Virus record (IMG/VR): IMGVR_UViG_3300035698_035359
Location: 26,260-90,259 of that record
Reading direction: 5' to 3' (one strand)
DNA: 64,000 nt
Origin: a virus
The translations under genes were made by a program, and so were the position numbers. The first letter of the stretch is position 1; each line of letters begins with the position of its first letter. Positions 1-6,976 of the stretch are shown here, piece by piece. The notes beneath the pieces were generated by a model. That model searched no databases. It was not told the DNA's origin and saw only the letters and a program-made list of their open reading frames with translations.

Positions 1-176
1 TTTAGCCAATGGAAAGCACCTATTAAACTTATTCCTCCCTTCCTCGCACTATTAACTATTGCAAGAAAGTCATTTGTATCCATAATACCTTCTTCTAAGG
101 CTTCTCTAGCTAAAGATATAATCTCTGATACTGTTGCTCCCTTTAAACTGTTTATATACTCTGCTAGGGTGTTCAT
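1..176 (-). CDS. Hypothetical protein, C-terminus cut by window edge
   Basis: The reading frame opens at an ATG at 176 and runs off the left edge, giving 58 residues without a stop. A GGAGG ribosome binding site lies about nine bases upstream, inside the end of the preceding gene, and only one base separates this start from that gene's stop, so translation is probably coupled. The N-terminus begins MNTLAEYINSL and is predicted mostly helical. I recognise no family. Confidence 0.6.
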   Translation of the reverse strand, partial: MNTLAEYINSLKGATVSEIISLAREALEEGIMDTNDFLAIVNSARKGGISLIGAFHWL

Positions 177-177
177 A

Positions 178-285
178 TCATACCTCCCATCTTATAAAGT
201 TAAAACATCTATTACACACTATATACCACCGTTTCTTTGTTTCGTCATATAGACTTGTTTCATTTTTAGATATACAACAATTCAT
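178..285 (-). CDS. Small Cys-rich hypothetical protein (35 aa)
   Basis: A 35-residue frame starts at the ATG at 285, overlapping the TGA of the upstream 138-residue gene (ATGA arrangement), with an AGGAGA site ten bases upstream. It contains an N-terminal CC pair and a later CNRC motif, a spacing compatible with metal binding. Tiny zinc-binding-like proteins are common in phage early regions. Function unknown; the coupling and binding site argue that it is real. Confidence 0.55.
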   Translation of the reverse strand: MNCCISKNETSLYDETKKRWYIVCNRCFNFIRWEV

Positions 286-698
286 ATCATTTCTCCTCTT
301 AAACTCATAAAATATTTAAATAATAAATTATTTGCACAGCTTGTTTCGTGCCAACTTTTTCTAACAAATTTTATTGGTATTAAAATTCCTAAATAATATC
401 TTCCATCTTTCCATGTAGCGTCATATACTTGATTATTTTTAACATTGAATCCGTGTTCAAAAGGTAAACCTATAAAACTTGTAATACCCCAACCCTCATA
501 ATATTTATGCTGACTATCGCTTATTGCTAGAGATTGGGCGTTATAGTAGCATTGTTTCATTTTACCCCTATTCTCAAGGTATTGAGCACCTTTAAACGAT
601 TCACCTGCTTGTAATACCCACTTATAGTACTCCGTAACAGTATTGTTTTTGTTTGTTTTGTGCATTTTTAGGATTTGTTTTAAGTATTTTTTTATCAT
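282..698 (-). CDS. Conserved phage/plasmid-type protein of unknown function
   Basis: This 138-residue protein has a recognisable pattern: an EGWG segment near residue 70, then EHGFNVKN, then VYDATW and a YYLGI.IP strand. I recall the same order (aromatic EG motif, H-containing strand, DPTW, YFGI) in a widespread phage and plasmid family without known activity; that match is from memory and untested. A consensus promoter sits just upstream (719-746), so it is probably the first gene of a short leftward transcript that also carries the two genes to its left. The ATG at 698 has only a weak AAGAGA ribosome site. Confidence 0.65.
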   Translation of the reverse strand: MIKKYLKQILKMHKTNKNNTVTEYYKWVLQAGESFKGAQYLENRGKMKQCYYNAQSLAISDSQHKYYEGWGITSFIGLPFEHGFNVKNNQVYDATWKDGRYYLGILIPIKFVRKSWHETSCANNLLFKYFMSLRGEMI

Positions 699-718
699 TT
701 TATTTTTCTCTTATTTCT

Positions 719-746
719 ATTGTAACATTTCCAGAGGTGTTGTCAA
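719..746 (-). promoter_or_regulatory. Sigma70-like promoter, leftward
   Basis: On the minus strand TTGACA (741-746) is followed after 16 bases by TACAAT (719-724). It lies about 20 bases upstream of the gene ending at 282 and overlaps the 3' flank of the gene at 750-917, so it would start a new leftward transcript. Confidence 0.65.
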
Positions 747-749
747 GCA

Positions 750-917
750 TTATTTTTTATTTAATACAACTTTTTTTCCGTCTTGTATCACTTGTAAAAC
801 TATATCTAAGCACTTGTCACATTTGCATAAGTGATTAGTAATTTCATGGACAACCCACTCGTCTTTGATTTCATGTCGCAGATATTCATTTAATCTTTTT
901 AATGTTGGACATTCCAT
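750..917 (-). CDS. Small zinc-binding-like hypothetical protein (55 aa)
   Basis: The frame starts at the ATG at 917 behind a strong AAGGAGG site and ends next to the promoter at 719-746. It encodes 55 residues with the motif H-L-C-K-C-D-K-C around residues 29-36, plus a Cys at position 3, suggesting a small zinc finger or ribbon. The start is one base from the stop of the upstream gene, as expected in an operon. Function unknown. Confidence 0.6.
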   Translation of the reverse strand: MECPTLKRLNEYLRHEIKDEWVVHEITNHLCKCDKCLDIVLQVIQDGKKVVLNKK

Positions 918-918
918 T

Positions 919-1146
919 TTATTTTTCCTCCTTACTACTTATTAGAGTAAATATAGTTTCCTTATAATCTTCTAAATCTTTTTGTAATGCTCCTTTTTTT
1001 ATTAATTTTTCCTCCGCCATTAGAACTGCAAAACCTTCTGCGGTCATATATACAGGTAACCCTGTTCCAGTACCAAAATCAAAATGAACCACATAAAACC
1101 CGTGTTTTATGCTCGGCTTTCTTATTTTTAATATTTTTCTACTCAT
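919..1146 (-). CDS. Hypothetical protein (75 aa)
   Basis: A 75-residue protein beginning MSRKILKIRKPS. A central beta-rich stretch (YVVHFDFGTGTGLPVYMT) is followed by a charged helical C-terminus. Its start overlaps the end of the neighbouring gene by four bases, consistent with translational coupling. I recognise no family. Confidence 0.6.
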   Translation of the reverse strand: MSRKILKIRKPSIKHGFYVVHFDFGTGTGLPVYMTAEGFAVLMAEEKLIKKGALQKDLEDYKETIFTLISSKEEK

Positions 1147-1286
1147 TTTTTATCTCCTCTCGATTTGATAGATTTTATATCCCAGCTAATATTTTCAATT
1201 TCTCTTATTCTTGCTTTGCTATTTTCGTCTTTGACGGGTTGCATTATTAAATTATAATATTCTCTTACTATATCTATGGTAGTCAT
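1143..1286 (-). CDS. Hypothetical protein (47 aa)
   Basis: The frame could extend to 1373, but that would run deep into the SleB-like gene. The ATG at 1286 is preferred because it falls eight bases after that gene's stop, giving 47 residues starting MTTIDIVREYYN. The ribosome site upstream is weak (AAGAAAG). The protein is short, charged and helical; function unknown. Confidence 0.5.
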   Translation of the reverse strand: MTTIDIVREYYNLIMQPVKDENSKARIREIENISWDIKSIKSRGDKK

Positions 1287-1293
1287 TTTATTA

Positions 1294-1719
1294 CTACACT
1301 TTCTTTTTATAAAACGTATGTTGACCAATTTTACAAGTAATTTCCATATCTTTCGCCCACCAGGGAATACCAAATTGCTCTATATTTTCATAGTGAGTGG
1401 CACCCTTTGTAACGTCTGGAGTCCCTAATATAAATACTTTTATTATTATATCCTTTGCCATCTGCTCATATCTCTTACCTTGTCGCTTGACAAAGGGAGT
1501 GAGATCCTTTCGCACTAGGGCTATGCACCCTAAAGATTTTCCTCTTATTAGTCTGTTTCTATATACACAAGTAACTGCGTACATTCCATTGTATCCCTCA
1601 GAAACAGCCTCACCTATAATCCCTTTCCAAAGGTCGCTTGGATAGGTTACTTCTTTGGCATTAACTAAAGATATAGAAAAGTTTAAAACTATTACTACTA
1701 TTAATAAATGTTTAAACAT
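1294..1719 (-). CDS. SleB-like cell-wall hydrolase (Hydrolase_2 family), secreted
   Basis: The 141-residue protein starts with a signal-peptide-like segment (MFKHLLIVVIVLNF...VNA, cleavage likely near residue 21). The mature part carries hallmarks of the SleB/CwlJ Hydrolase_2 fold: GEAVSEGYNGM.AV..VYRNR with the catalytic-type Glu, then GATHYEN, a W.A segment and a final IGQHTFYK. This family hydrolyses peptidoglycan glycan strands. In a phage it would act as an endolysin or accessory lysin that reaches the wall through the Sec pathway, not through a holin hole. At about 120 mature residues it is a minimal catalytic domain without a wall-binding domain. It sits among tiny genes, far from the tail-end membrane genes. 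Confidence 0.82.
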   Translation of the reverse strand: MFKHLLIVVIVLNFSISLVNAKEVTYPSDLWKGIIGEAVSEGYNGMYAVTCVYRNRLIRGKSLGCIALVRKDLTPFVKRQGKRYEQMAKDIIIKVFILGTPDVTKGATHYENIEQFGIPWWAKDMEITCKIGQHTFYKKKV

Positions 1720-1720
1720 T

Positions 1721-1918
1721 TTATATCCTCATTAGTTTATAGACTTTTTTCCTTGCCTCGTCAATATCAGTTGTACCCTTAAAAAAATCTTTATGATTAT
1801 CGCAGGCGTCAATTGCAATTCTTTCCCCAGTTTGCCTATCCTTCCTACTTATTCTCCATATGCTTTCTACTACCTTCCCTTCTTGATACTTGCAAACATC
1901 ACATATAGTCAGTTTCAT
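1721..1918 (-). CDS. Small zinc-ribbon-like protein (65 aa)
   Basis: The 65-residue protein has CDVCKY near its N-terminus and a C-D-N-H motif at about residues 39-42, a C..C...C..H arrangement suggesting a bound zinc. The start follows an AAAAGGAGAAAC site. It lies one base upstream of the SleB-like gene in the same operon. Similar short C..C/C..H proteins occur in actinophages and other phages without known role. Confidence 0.6.
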   Translation of the reverse strand: MKLTICDVCKYQEGKVVESIWRISRKDRQTGERIAIDACDNHKDFFKGTTDIDEARKKVYKLMRI

Positions 1919-1940
1919 TTTGTTTCTCCTTTTATTACTT

Positions 1941-2045
1941 TTATTTGTAAACGGTGGTGTTCTTCAAATACCAATTTAACTCGGAGTAGCTGATTAAATC
2001 AGTTTTTAAAACTCCATTTTCCATGTATGTTATAATTAAATCCAT
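1941..2045 (-). CDS. Hypothetical protein (34 aa)
   Basis: A 34-residue frame starts at 2045 behind an AAAGGTGAAAGG stretch. It begins MDLIITYMENG and is rich in Tyr, Asn and Thr. The gene is supported only by its start context and its fit within the dense gene order; no family recognised. Confidence 0.45.
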   Translation of the reverse strand: MDLIITYMENGVLKTDLISYSELNWYLKNTTVYK

Positions 2046-2074
2046 TTTAGTTACCTTTCACCTTTATAGATTCC

Positions 2075-2092
2075 TTATTAATATTATTAATA
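2075..2092 (-). repeat. 18-bp AT palindromic repeat in a gene leader, copy 1
   Basis: TTATTAATATTATTAATA occurs here and again, base for base, at 2251-2268, each time in the short leader between two small genes. The half-site TATTAATA is self-complementary. It could be an operator or simply a low-complexity element. Confidence 0.4.
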
Positions 2093-2097
2093 GATAT

Positions 2098-2238
2098 CTA
2101 TTCTCCAATTATCTTCAATTTAATTTCTGTGGGATTAACATCTTTCATATCTGGTAAATTTTCACAGATAATTTCTTCTTCCAATCCATTTTTTCTTAAA
2201 ATCTTTTCATAGTATTTTACTTTTTGCTTGGTTGTCAT
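2098..2238 (-). CDS. Hypothetical protein (46 aa)
   Basis: The frame begins at the ATG at 2238 with an excellent AAAGGAGG site eight bases upstream and encodes 46 charged residues starting MTTKQKVKYYEKIL. It is predicted helical at the N-terminus. No family recognised. It is flanked on both sides by copies of the same 18-bp AT-rich repeat. Confidence 0.55.
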   Translation of the reverse strand: MTTKQKVKYYEKILRKNGLEEEIICENLPDMKDVNPTEIKLKIIGE

Positions 2239-2250
2239 TTTGTTCCTCCT

Positions 2251-2268
2251 TTATTAATATTATTAATA
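2251..2268 (-). repeat. 18-bp AT palindromic repeat in a gene leader, copy 2
   Basis: Identical to the element at 2075-2092. Here it lies directly upstream of the ribosome binding site of the 46-residue gene, so a bound protein could affect transcription or translation of that gene. Confidence 0.4.
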
Positions 2269-2280
2269 TCGTCTTATTTT

Positions 2281-2309
2281 ATTGTTGCATATTAGCTTTC
2301 TTTTGTCAA
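2281..2309 (-). promoter_or_regulatory. Possible sigma70-like promoter, leftward
   Basis: On the minus strand TTGACA (2304-2309) is followed after 17 bases by AACAAT (2281-2286). The -35 box is perfect but the -10 box is weak. It overlaps the 3' end of the gene at 2292-2456 and would drive the gene at 2098-2238. Confidence 0.4.
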
Positions 2310-2456
2310 TGCTTTATATTCATATTGATAGGTTGCCAACTTTGCTCCCAGTTTCAGGTTTAAAGGTTTACGTCTGATTAAATTTCTAATACGTTTTGCC
2401 AAAATCTGCGGTCTTTTCTCCCTGTTTACAGTTGGGTTTGGTATATTGTTTTGCAT
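2292..2456 (-). CDS. Basic hypothetical protein (54 aa)
   Basis: The frame starts at 2456 behind an AAAGGAA site and encodes 54 residues rich in Arg and Lys (AKRIRNLIRRKP near the middle), so nucleic-acid binding is possible. No family recognised. Confidence 0.5.
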   Translation of the reverse strand: MQNNIPNPTVNREKRPQILAKRIRNLIRRKPLNLKLGAKLATYQYEYKALTKES

Positions 2457-2472
2457 TTCATTTCCTTTCTTT

Positions 2473-2775
2473 TTACTTCGTTAATTTATATGCTCTATAT
2501 TCGCCCCAAAAATAGTCATTAATAGTATCAAGGGTCCCAAAATAATGTCCTCTATGTATCACTCCATAACCTTTAATACCATATATTTCACCTGTTGCAT
2601 TTACTATCATATATTTTCCGCAACCGCCTAAGTCTATATTAGTATATTTTCTTTTCATTATATATCTTGCAACCGCATTGTCCAGATTACATTGGCAATC
2701 AAGTCCAGTTTCTTTTAACCTTTGATGTTGGTCTATTGTAATTTTATCGCATAGTGCCTGAAGTTTAGTTTCCAT
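2473..2775 (-). CDS. Hypothetical protein (100 aa)
   Basis: A 100-residue protein starting METKLQALCDKI. The second half is glycine- and tyrosine-rich (GGCGKYM, GIKGYGVIHRG). It is separated by one base from the upstream gene, so it is cotranscribed with it. No family recognised. Confidence 0.6.
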   Translation of the reverse strand: METKLQALCDKITIDQHQRLKETGLDCQCNLDNAVARYIMKRKYTNIDLGGCGKYMIVNATGEIYGIKGYGVIHRGHYFGTLDTINDYFWGEYRAYKLTK

Positions 2776-2776
2776 T

Positions 2777-2968
2777 TCATCCCTTTACATTTTTTGAAAT
2801 CAGTTTTATTTTAAAATCCCGTCCTAATGAAATAACCCCTTTATCATTGTCCCATTCTATATGTTTCTTTCTGATAAACTTTCTGATATTCCTTCTTGCT
2901 GGTTGCTCGAATCGTCCACCCATAATCAAGTCGTAAATATCCTCAAATAATAATTCATGTTTCGTCAT
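2777..2968 (-). CDS. Hypothetical protein (63 aa)
   Basis: A 63-residue protein starting MTKHELLFEDIYDLI, with a basic middle (RRNIRKFIRKKHIEW) that could contact nucleic acid. It is followed after one base by the 100-residue gene. No family recognised. Confidence 0.55.
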   Translation of the reverse strand: MTKHELLFEDIYDLIMGGRFEQPARRNIRKFIRKKHIEWDNDKGVISLGRDFKIKLISKNVKG

Positions 2969-2988
2969 TATCTTCTACCTTTCTGCCA

Positions 2989-3177
2989 TTAGATGGTTTT
3001 ATTATAGTGAAAGCATTTATCAAGATATAATTTTGCTTTAATCCTAGCGTCTTCCTCCGTTGTACCGTCAATTATAGCATTACTACACTTTTTCCCACCC
3101 CTCGTAAATGTTGCAAAGGAGGCAGTTTTCCCCTTTTCTACATTTATTTTAAATCCTCTATATGTTTTATATTTCAT
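2989..3177 (-). CDS. Hypothetical protein (62 aa)
   Basis: Two in-frame starts exist. The ATG at 3177 is preferred over 3198 because AGGGGGA sits six bases before it, while the upstream ATG is right behind the previous gene's stop with no site. The 62-residue product begins MKYKTYRGFKI and has an alternating pattern compatible with a small beta-sheet domain. Function unknown. Confidence 0.55.
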   Translation of the reverse strand: MKYKTYRGFKINVEKGKTASFATFTRGGKKCSNAIIDGTTEEDARIKAKLYLDKCFHYNKTI

Positions 3178-3199
3178 ATTTTCCCCCTTAGCCTTCATG

Positions 3200-3412
3200 T
3201 TATTCTGAATATTCCTCCCTTAGCCACTTCTTTGCAACTGATATCTTTCTTGTGTTGTATCGAACGATATCCACTCCGTCAAGTGTGATATCATATTGCC
3301 CTTGATACCTATTGAATGTTAAAATATATCTTTTTTTATTTATTATTGTTACACCGTCGGTTGCGTTGTTATGTAGTTTAATAACTGCGTTATTGATTGC
3401 TCTTACATCCAT
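3200..3412 (-). CDS. Hypothetical protein (70 aa)
   Basis: The 70-residue protein starts at 3412 with AGGAGG close upstream. It has a beta-rich middle (KRYILTFNRYQGQYDITLDG) and a basic helical C-terminus. No family recognised. Confidence 0.55.
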   Translation of the reverse strand: MDVRAINNAVIKLHNNATDGVTIINKKRYILTFNRYQGQYDITLDGVDIVRYNTRKISVAKKWLREEYSE

Positions 3413-3440
3413 ATATCCTCCTATCGATTAACTACGTTTC

Positions 3441-3608
3441 TTATTGATAAATATATCTCAATCTAACATCTGCTATTTTGCCTATTACTTCGCCAATCTC
3501 TTCGGCTCTTATCTTATCTCCGTTATGCCACAAAGTCCTTGCTATACTTTGTAATCTTATCATACGAGCTGATAAACTTTCGTATCTGCCTTGTGTGTCT
3601 TTAAACAT
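3441..3608 (-). CDS. Hypothetical protein (55 aa)
   Basis: The frame starts at 3608 behind AAAGGAAG and encodes 55 residues beginning MFKDTQGRYE. It is probably all-helical and amphipathic. Short proteins of this style occur in many phage early operons. Function unknown. Confidence 0.5.
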   Translation of the reverse strand: MFKDTQGRYESLSARMIRLQSIARTLWHNGDKIRAEEIGEVIGKIADVRLRYIYQ

Positions 3609-3633
3609 CTTGCTTCCTTTCTTTTAACTACGT

Positions 3634-3723
3634 TTATTCCTCATTAATAGTATCAGCGTTACAATCAGGGCACATTAAAACACCCTTATACTTAATCATA
3701 TCTCTTCCACAATTACACTTCAT
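3634..3723 (-). CDS. Zinc-ribbon micropeptide (29 aa)
   Basis: A 29-residue frame begins at 3723 behind GAAGGGGAAAAT. It carries C-N-C near the N-terminus and CPDC near residue 18-21, the two knuckles of a minimal zinc ribbon. It is the first gene after the consensus promoter at 3764-3791, which supports expression. Confidence 0.5.
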   Translation of the reverse strand: MKCNCGRDMIKYKGVLMCPDCNADTINEE

Positions 3724-3763
3724 ATTTTCCCCTTCGGTTATGTTGCGTTCTTATTGATAATTC

Positions 3764-3791
3764 ATTTTATCACATTCCAAATATTTGTCAA
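3764..3791 (-). promoter_or_regulatory. Sigma70-like promoter, leftward
   Basis: TTGACA (minus strand, 3786-3791) is followed after 16 bases by TAAAAT (3764-3769). It lies in the gap between the genes at 3813-4019 and 3634-3723 and would start the leftward run of small genes to 750. Confidence 0.65.
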
Positions 3792-3812
3792 GAACTATTT
3801 TAAAAAATAAAA

Positions 3813-4019
3813 TTATTCCAAATTCTCGTTGAGCATATTAAATCCCAACTTTAATTTATATCCATTCTTGCGGTTTATATCTGTTGCTAAATCATTGGTA
3901 GGATGTCCAATATCTAATATTTTACCATATCGACATTCAGTACAGAACATTTTATGGTGTTTTGTACAGGGTTTGATTGCATTTTTTTCCTCTTGACTTA
4001 GTTTTAGTTTTTCAAACAT
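3813..4019 (-). CDS. Small Cys/His-containing hypothetical protein (68 aa)
   Basis: The 68-residue protein starts at 4019 behind a perfect AAAGGAGG site. It contains C-T-K-H-H-K-M-F-C-T-E-C in its first half, a Cys/His cluster suggesting zinc binding. It follows the gene at 4021-4203 after one base. Function unknown. Confidence 0.6.
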   Translation of the reverse strand: MFEKLKLSQEEKNAIKPCTKHHKMFCTECRYGKILDIGHPTNDLATDINRKNGYKLKLGFNMLNENLE

Positions 4020-4020
4020 T

Positions 4021-4203
4021 TTAAACCTCCTTTAAGGTTATATTATTCGGGGCTATCCTAAATGTACTATATCGTAGGACTATCCTGAATTTATCATATA
4101 GCCAAAATTTTAAGATTTTTCCAGGATTTTGATTCGTGAATTCAATCACGGACTCCGTTATTCTGGTAACGGACTTAGATTCGGTATAGTATCCATGCTC
4201 CAC
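4021..4203 (-). CDS. Hypothetical protein with GTG start (60 aa)
   Basis: The first codon is GTG at 4203, with AGGAAG six bases upstream. The 60-residue product is polar at first and beta-rich later (KFWLYDKFRIVLRYSTFRI). It overlaps the end of another small frame at 4158-4289; at least one is real and both could be. Confidence 0.5.
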   Translation of the reverse strand: MEHGYYTESKSVTRITESVIEFTNQNPGKILKFWLYDKFRIVLRYSTFRIAPNNITLKEV

Positions 4204-4289
4204 TCATGCTTCCTCATGCTCGCCCTTACATGATTATCCTCGGAGTCATAGATTGTATTATTAATAGTATTAATAAAATCCAGATACAT
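4158..4289 (-). CDS. Possible small protein (43 aa)
   Basis: An ATG at 4289 follows a GGAGG site by about ten bases and opens 43 codons that end inside the next gene in another frame. The composition is unremarkable. The good ribosome site is the main support. Confidence 0.35.
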   Translation of the reverse strand: MYLDFINTINNTIYDSEDNHVRASMRKHEWSMDTIPNLSPLPE

Positions 4290-4343
4290 CCTTAACTTAC
4301 CTCCTATGTGGTAGGCATGTTGATTGACTTACTTATATACTCT

Positions 4344-4359
4344 ATGCTCCTTGGAGCAT
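4344..4359. repeat. Short perfect inverted repeat
   Basis: ATGCTCC and GGAGCAT face each other across two bases. There is no T-run, so it is not an intrinsic terminator. It lies in the gap 4290-4523 with no convincing gene and could be an operator or RNA hairpin. The rest of that gap shows only AT-rich sequence, including a TTATTAATAA palindrome at 4511-4520. Confidence 0.4.
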
Positions 4360-4523
4360 GGTTCCAGCTTGTCCTCGTCTATCTCCTTTGTGTTTTTCTG
4401 TCTGTCAATACTTAGTACTAATTCCAGTAGGTGTTATTGGCAATTTTCTTGCGTCAATAATTCCAATTATTATGGTAGGATTTTTTTACTGTTGATTGAT
4501 TCATAAAAAATTATTAATAATTA

Positions 4524-4829
4524 TTAAAATAAATCCACCACTACTTTTGGCAAGTGTTTAAAAGCCATAATTCCATACCTATCTTTTGGCAATTTTTTGG
4601 CGATATCTTTTTTCATTCTACATAAACCTGTACCGATTTTATAACCGTATTTAATACTTGAAAGTGGGTGGCTTGTCACATAGACCAAGGTTAATGGACA
4701 CCAAATTAATCCGCCAATCATAAAAATCGAAATCGCCTTTTTTAAATTTCCTATAACATCTCTGTATTTATACCATAGGAATTTTATTACAATTATTACT
4801 ACCATTATTATTATCAGGTATTTTATCAT
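4524..4829 (-). CDS. Small membrane protein (101 aa)
   Basis: Two hydrophobic segments are visible, residues about 3-17 (LIIIMVVIIVIKF) and about 33-52 (ISIFMIGGLIWCPLTLVYV), followed by a basic soluble tail. This suggests an inner-membrane protein with two spans. A TATAAT box lies about 30 bases upstream. It could take part in lysis or superinfection exclusion, but nothing specific shows that. Confidence 0.6.
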   Translation of the reverse strand: MIKYLIIIMVVIIVIKFLWYKYRDVIGNLKKAISIFMIGGLIWCPLTLVYVTSHPLSSIKYGYKIGTGLCRMKKDIAKKLPKDRYGIMAFKHLPKVVVDLF

Positions 4830-4869
4830 GATACTTCTCCTTTTTGTTATGTTGTATTATACAATTAAG

Positions 4870-4908
4870 CAAGTAGGTAATCATGCGGAGGATTAATTCT
4901 CCTACTTG
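4870..4908. repeat. Inverted repeat between operons
   Basis: CAAGTAGG (4870-4877) and CCTACTTG (4901-4908) form an 8-bp stem with a smaller GGAG/CTCC stem inside. It lies in the 124-base gap downstream of the CobT-like gene. No T-run follows in either direction, so a regulatory or mRNA-end hairpin is more likely than an intrinsic terminator. Confidence 0.4.
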
Positions 4909-4953
4909 ATACCTTACTTGCTGATTCATAGCTTGACCCTATCCTCTCTTGCT

Positions 4954-6930
4954 TTACAGTACATCCAAAAATGCTCGTTCCAAAATTTCATTTGCGGTAT
5001 CAGGTTCTGTAATGTTATAATCTCCAAATAATTCTTGGACATCTTCATCATTTTCATTAATATCTATACCCACAAAAATGAACCTAGCCCCGTCGGTTTG
5101 TAGTTTGTTGGTTAATTCATTAATATCCTCGGGATAAACATTTGCATCCGTCAAAATTACTACCGCTTGGTCGGTACATTCTGAATCTTCCTTCAATTCA
5201 GCTACCACATGATTGACCGCATTTGCCAATCGGGTGTCATTAGTACCCGCCATTATTCTTTTTGATTCGTATTCATAGGTGAATTTTTTATCGGTATAAT
5301 CTTCCGAATTAATCAACCTAACGGTACGAGCTCCAAAGGAATAAATTGTAAAATCTGCAGGCGCACCCTCATTAATTGCTTTACTAAAGGCGTCGGCAAT
5401 TTTAATTGTGGCTTCAAGTGCTATATCTTTCCTGGTTAAAAGGCTAAACCTATTTTCTTCATGATTAAATTTTTTGCGATCCATAGAACCTGAGGCATCA
5501 ATTATGAAGGCAACTTTGGTTTTGGTTTCTTGTTTATAAGGGTCTAAAAATAACTGGTCTTCCGAGGTATACAAATCATGAAACCTACTTTCATTTAAAT
5601 AAGCACCTTCATCCGATTCAATTTTTTGGTCTCGTTTCATTATTAATACTTCTTTAATAATTTCCTCTAATGCGGGAGTGGCTTCTATTTTGACCACATC
5701 TTTTTTGGTTTCGATTAATGATTCAGAATCTAGAGCTTTAAATCCAAGGATGTCTTTAGGTTCTCCCTGACCACATAGCTTGTTGGCTTCGTATGCTATG
5801 TTATTTTTTAAAGTATTAATTGAATTATCAATTTCCCTCCTTTCTCTTGTTTTATCGAATTGATTATCATTAGCCTTTTGGTAATTTGCATGAGCCTTAT
5901 AGTATTTTTCCTTACATTCTTCTTCCAATTTACTATACTTTTTTTCCTTTGTGATTTCACCTTTTCTTTGGGCATTATATCTTTTGGTTTGATAGGTTCT
6001 CCATCTGCGCCTTGCTGTTTTCAGTTCCTTTCTTTCCGAATTAATATCGTTTACATCTGTATTTAATTTTTCTTTGATTTCTTCTTGCTTTTCCAATTCT
6101 TCAATATTTTCCTTGAGTTCAGAAAGGTTTGGTTCTTCTGCATTTTCCTCATTATCTGGAGTATTGTCTCCTTCTTTATCTCCTTCATTATTATTAGGCG
6201 CTTGATTGCTTGATTCAGACTCCTTTTTTTCTTCTTCCTGATTCTTGTCCGTTGCAGATTCTTTTTGGTTGTTTTGCTTATTTCCTTTATTATCTTCCTT
6301 CGATTCATTACTATTACCTGAATCTGAAGATGTTCCTTGTCCCTGCTGAGGTTCTGGTGGATTTTTTAACATTTCACCAACTATTTTTTTGATTAATTCT
6401 TTGGCTATCGGAACTAATGTTTCGGTATTTTCGGCATTTATAGCCTTCGGTATATATTCGGAAAATGATTCTATCAATTTAATAGTTTTTGAATCATAAA
6501 CCCTTTCCAAAGGAATTTTATAAGATTTTAAAATTAATCCCTTTAAAATTTTCCGCGCTATTTTTTCCTTCTGTAAACTTCCTTTACTTCTTTTTATTAC
6601 TCCTTCCACCAATAACTCTTGAAACTCCATCGATTTCGGATACCGTTTGGAGGTTAAAGTATCAATTCTAATATCCTCCAGGGCATTTAAGGTTTCGAAT
6701 TCTATGGTAGATAATTCACTGGTAATATGCCGACTGAAATCGGTATATCTGATATGCCCCGTTTCATGTAACAAGGCACCTAATACTGAATAAATAGCCT
6801 CTTCTCGCATACAGGTTGGAAGAGTGATTATTTTTCCATCGGTTTGAGGTGTTGCATTGTCCTCGAATTTTACCGTACATCTAATAGTTTCCGCTAAATG
6901 TCTTGCAAGTATTTGAAATCTACTTTGCAT
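4954..6930 (-). CDS. CobT-like protein with zincin motif and VWA domain
   Basis: This 658-residue protein has three parts. The N-terminal domain contains HETGH at residues 55-59, a HExxH zincin-type motif. The middle (about 190-390) is an acidic, Asn/Glu-rich linker with coiled-coil character. The C-terminal domain is a von Willebrand A fold with a DASGS MIDAS motif at 478-482, a TND motif about 80 residues later and LTDAN near 593. This resembles cobaltochelatase-subunit CobT and CoxE-type proteins that pair with MoxR-family ATPases, and its gene lies 46 bases downstream of one. In phages such pairs are known but their job is unsettled; metal insertion, chaperoning or targeted proteolysis are possible. 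Confidence 0.8.
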   Translation of the reverse strand: MQSRFQILARHLAETIRCTVKFEDNATPQTDGKIITLPTCMREEAIYSVLGALLHETGHIRYTDFSRHITSELSTIEFETLNALEDIRIDTLTSKRYPKSMEFQELLVEGVIKRSKGSLQKEKIARKILKGLILKSYKIPLERVYDSKTIKLIESFSEYIPKAINAENTETLVPIAKELIKKIVGEMLKNPPEPQQGQGTSSDSGNSNESKEDNKGNKQNNQKESATDKNQEEEKKESESSNQAPNNNEGDKEGDNTPDNEENAEEPNLSELKENIEELEKQEEIKEKLNTDVNDINSERKELKTARRRWRTYQTKRYNAQRKGEITKEKKYSKLEEECKEKYYKAHANYQKANDNQFDKTRERREIDNSINTLKNNIAYEANKLCGQGEPKDILGFKALDSESLIETKKDVVKIEATPALEEIIKEVLIMKRDQKIESDEGAYLNESRFHDLYTSEDQLFLDPYKQETKTKVAFIIDASGSMDRKKFNHEENRFSLLTRKDIALEATIKIADAFSKAINEGAPADFTIYSFGARTVRLINSEDYTDKKFTYEYESKRIMAGTNDTRLANAVNHVVAELKEDSECTDQAVVILTDANVYPEDINELTNKLQTDGARFIFVGIDINENDEDVQELFGDYNITEPDTANEILERAFLDVL

Positions 6931-6976
6931 GATAAATTACCTCCATAATTTTAGGTTATTTTTATTTTTTGTTTAC

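Noticed and set aside
4324-4506. A 60-codon frame on the plus strand
   Set aside because: It runs against the local gene direction, lacks a ribosome site and spans a short inverted repeat.
5860-6392. Frames overlapping the acidic linker of the CobT-like gene
   Set aside because: They exist because the Glu/Asn/Lys-rich linker is low in stops in other frames; no ribosome sites.
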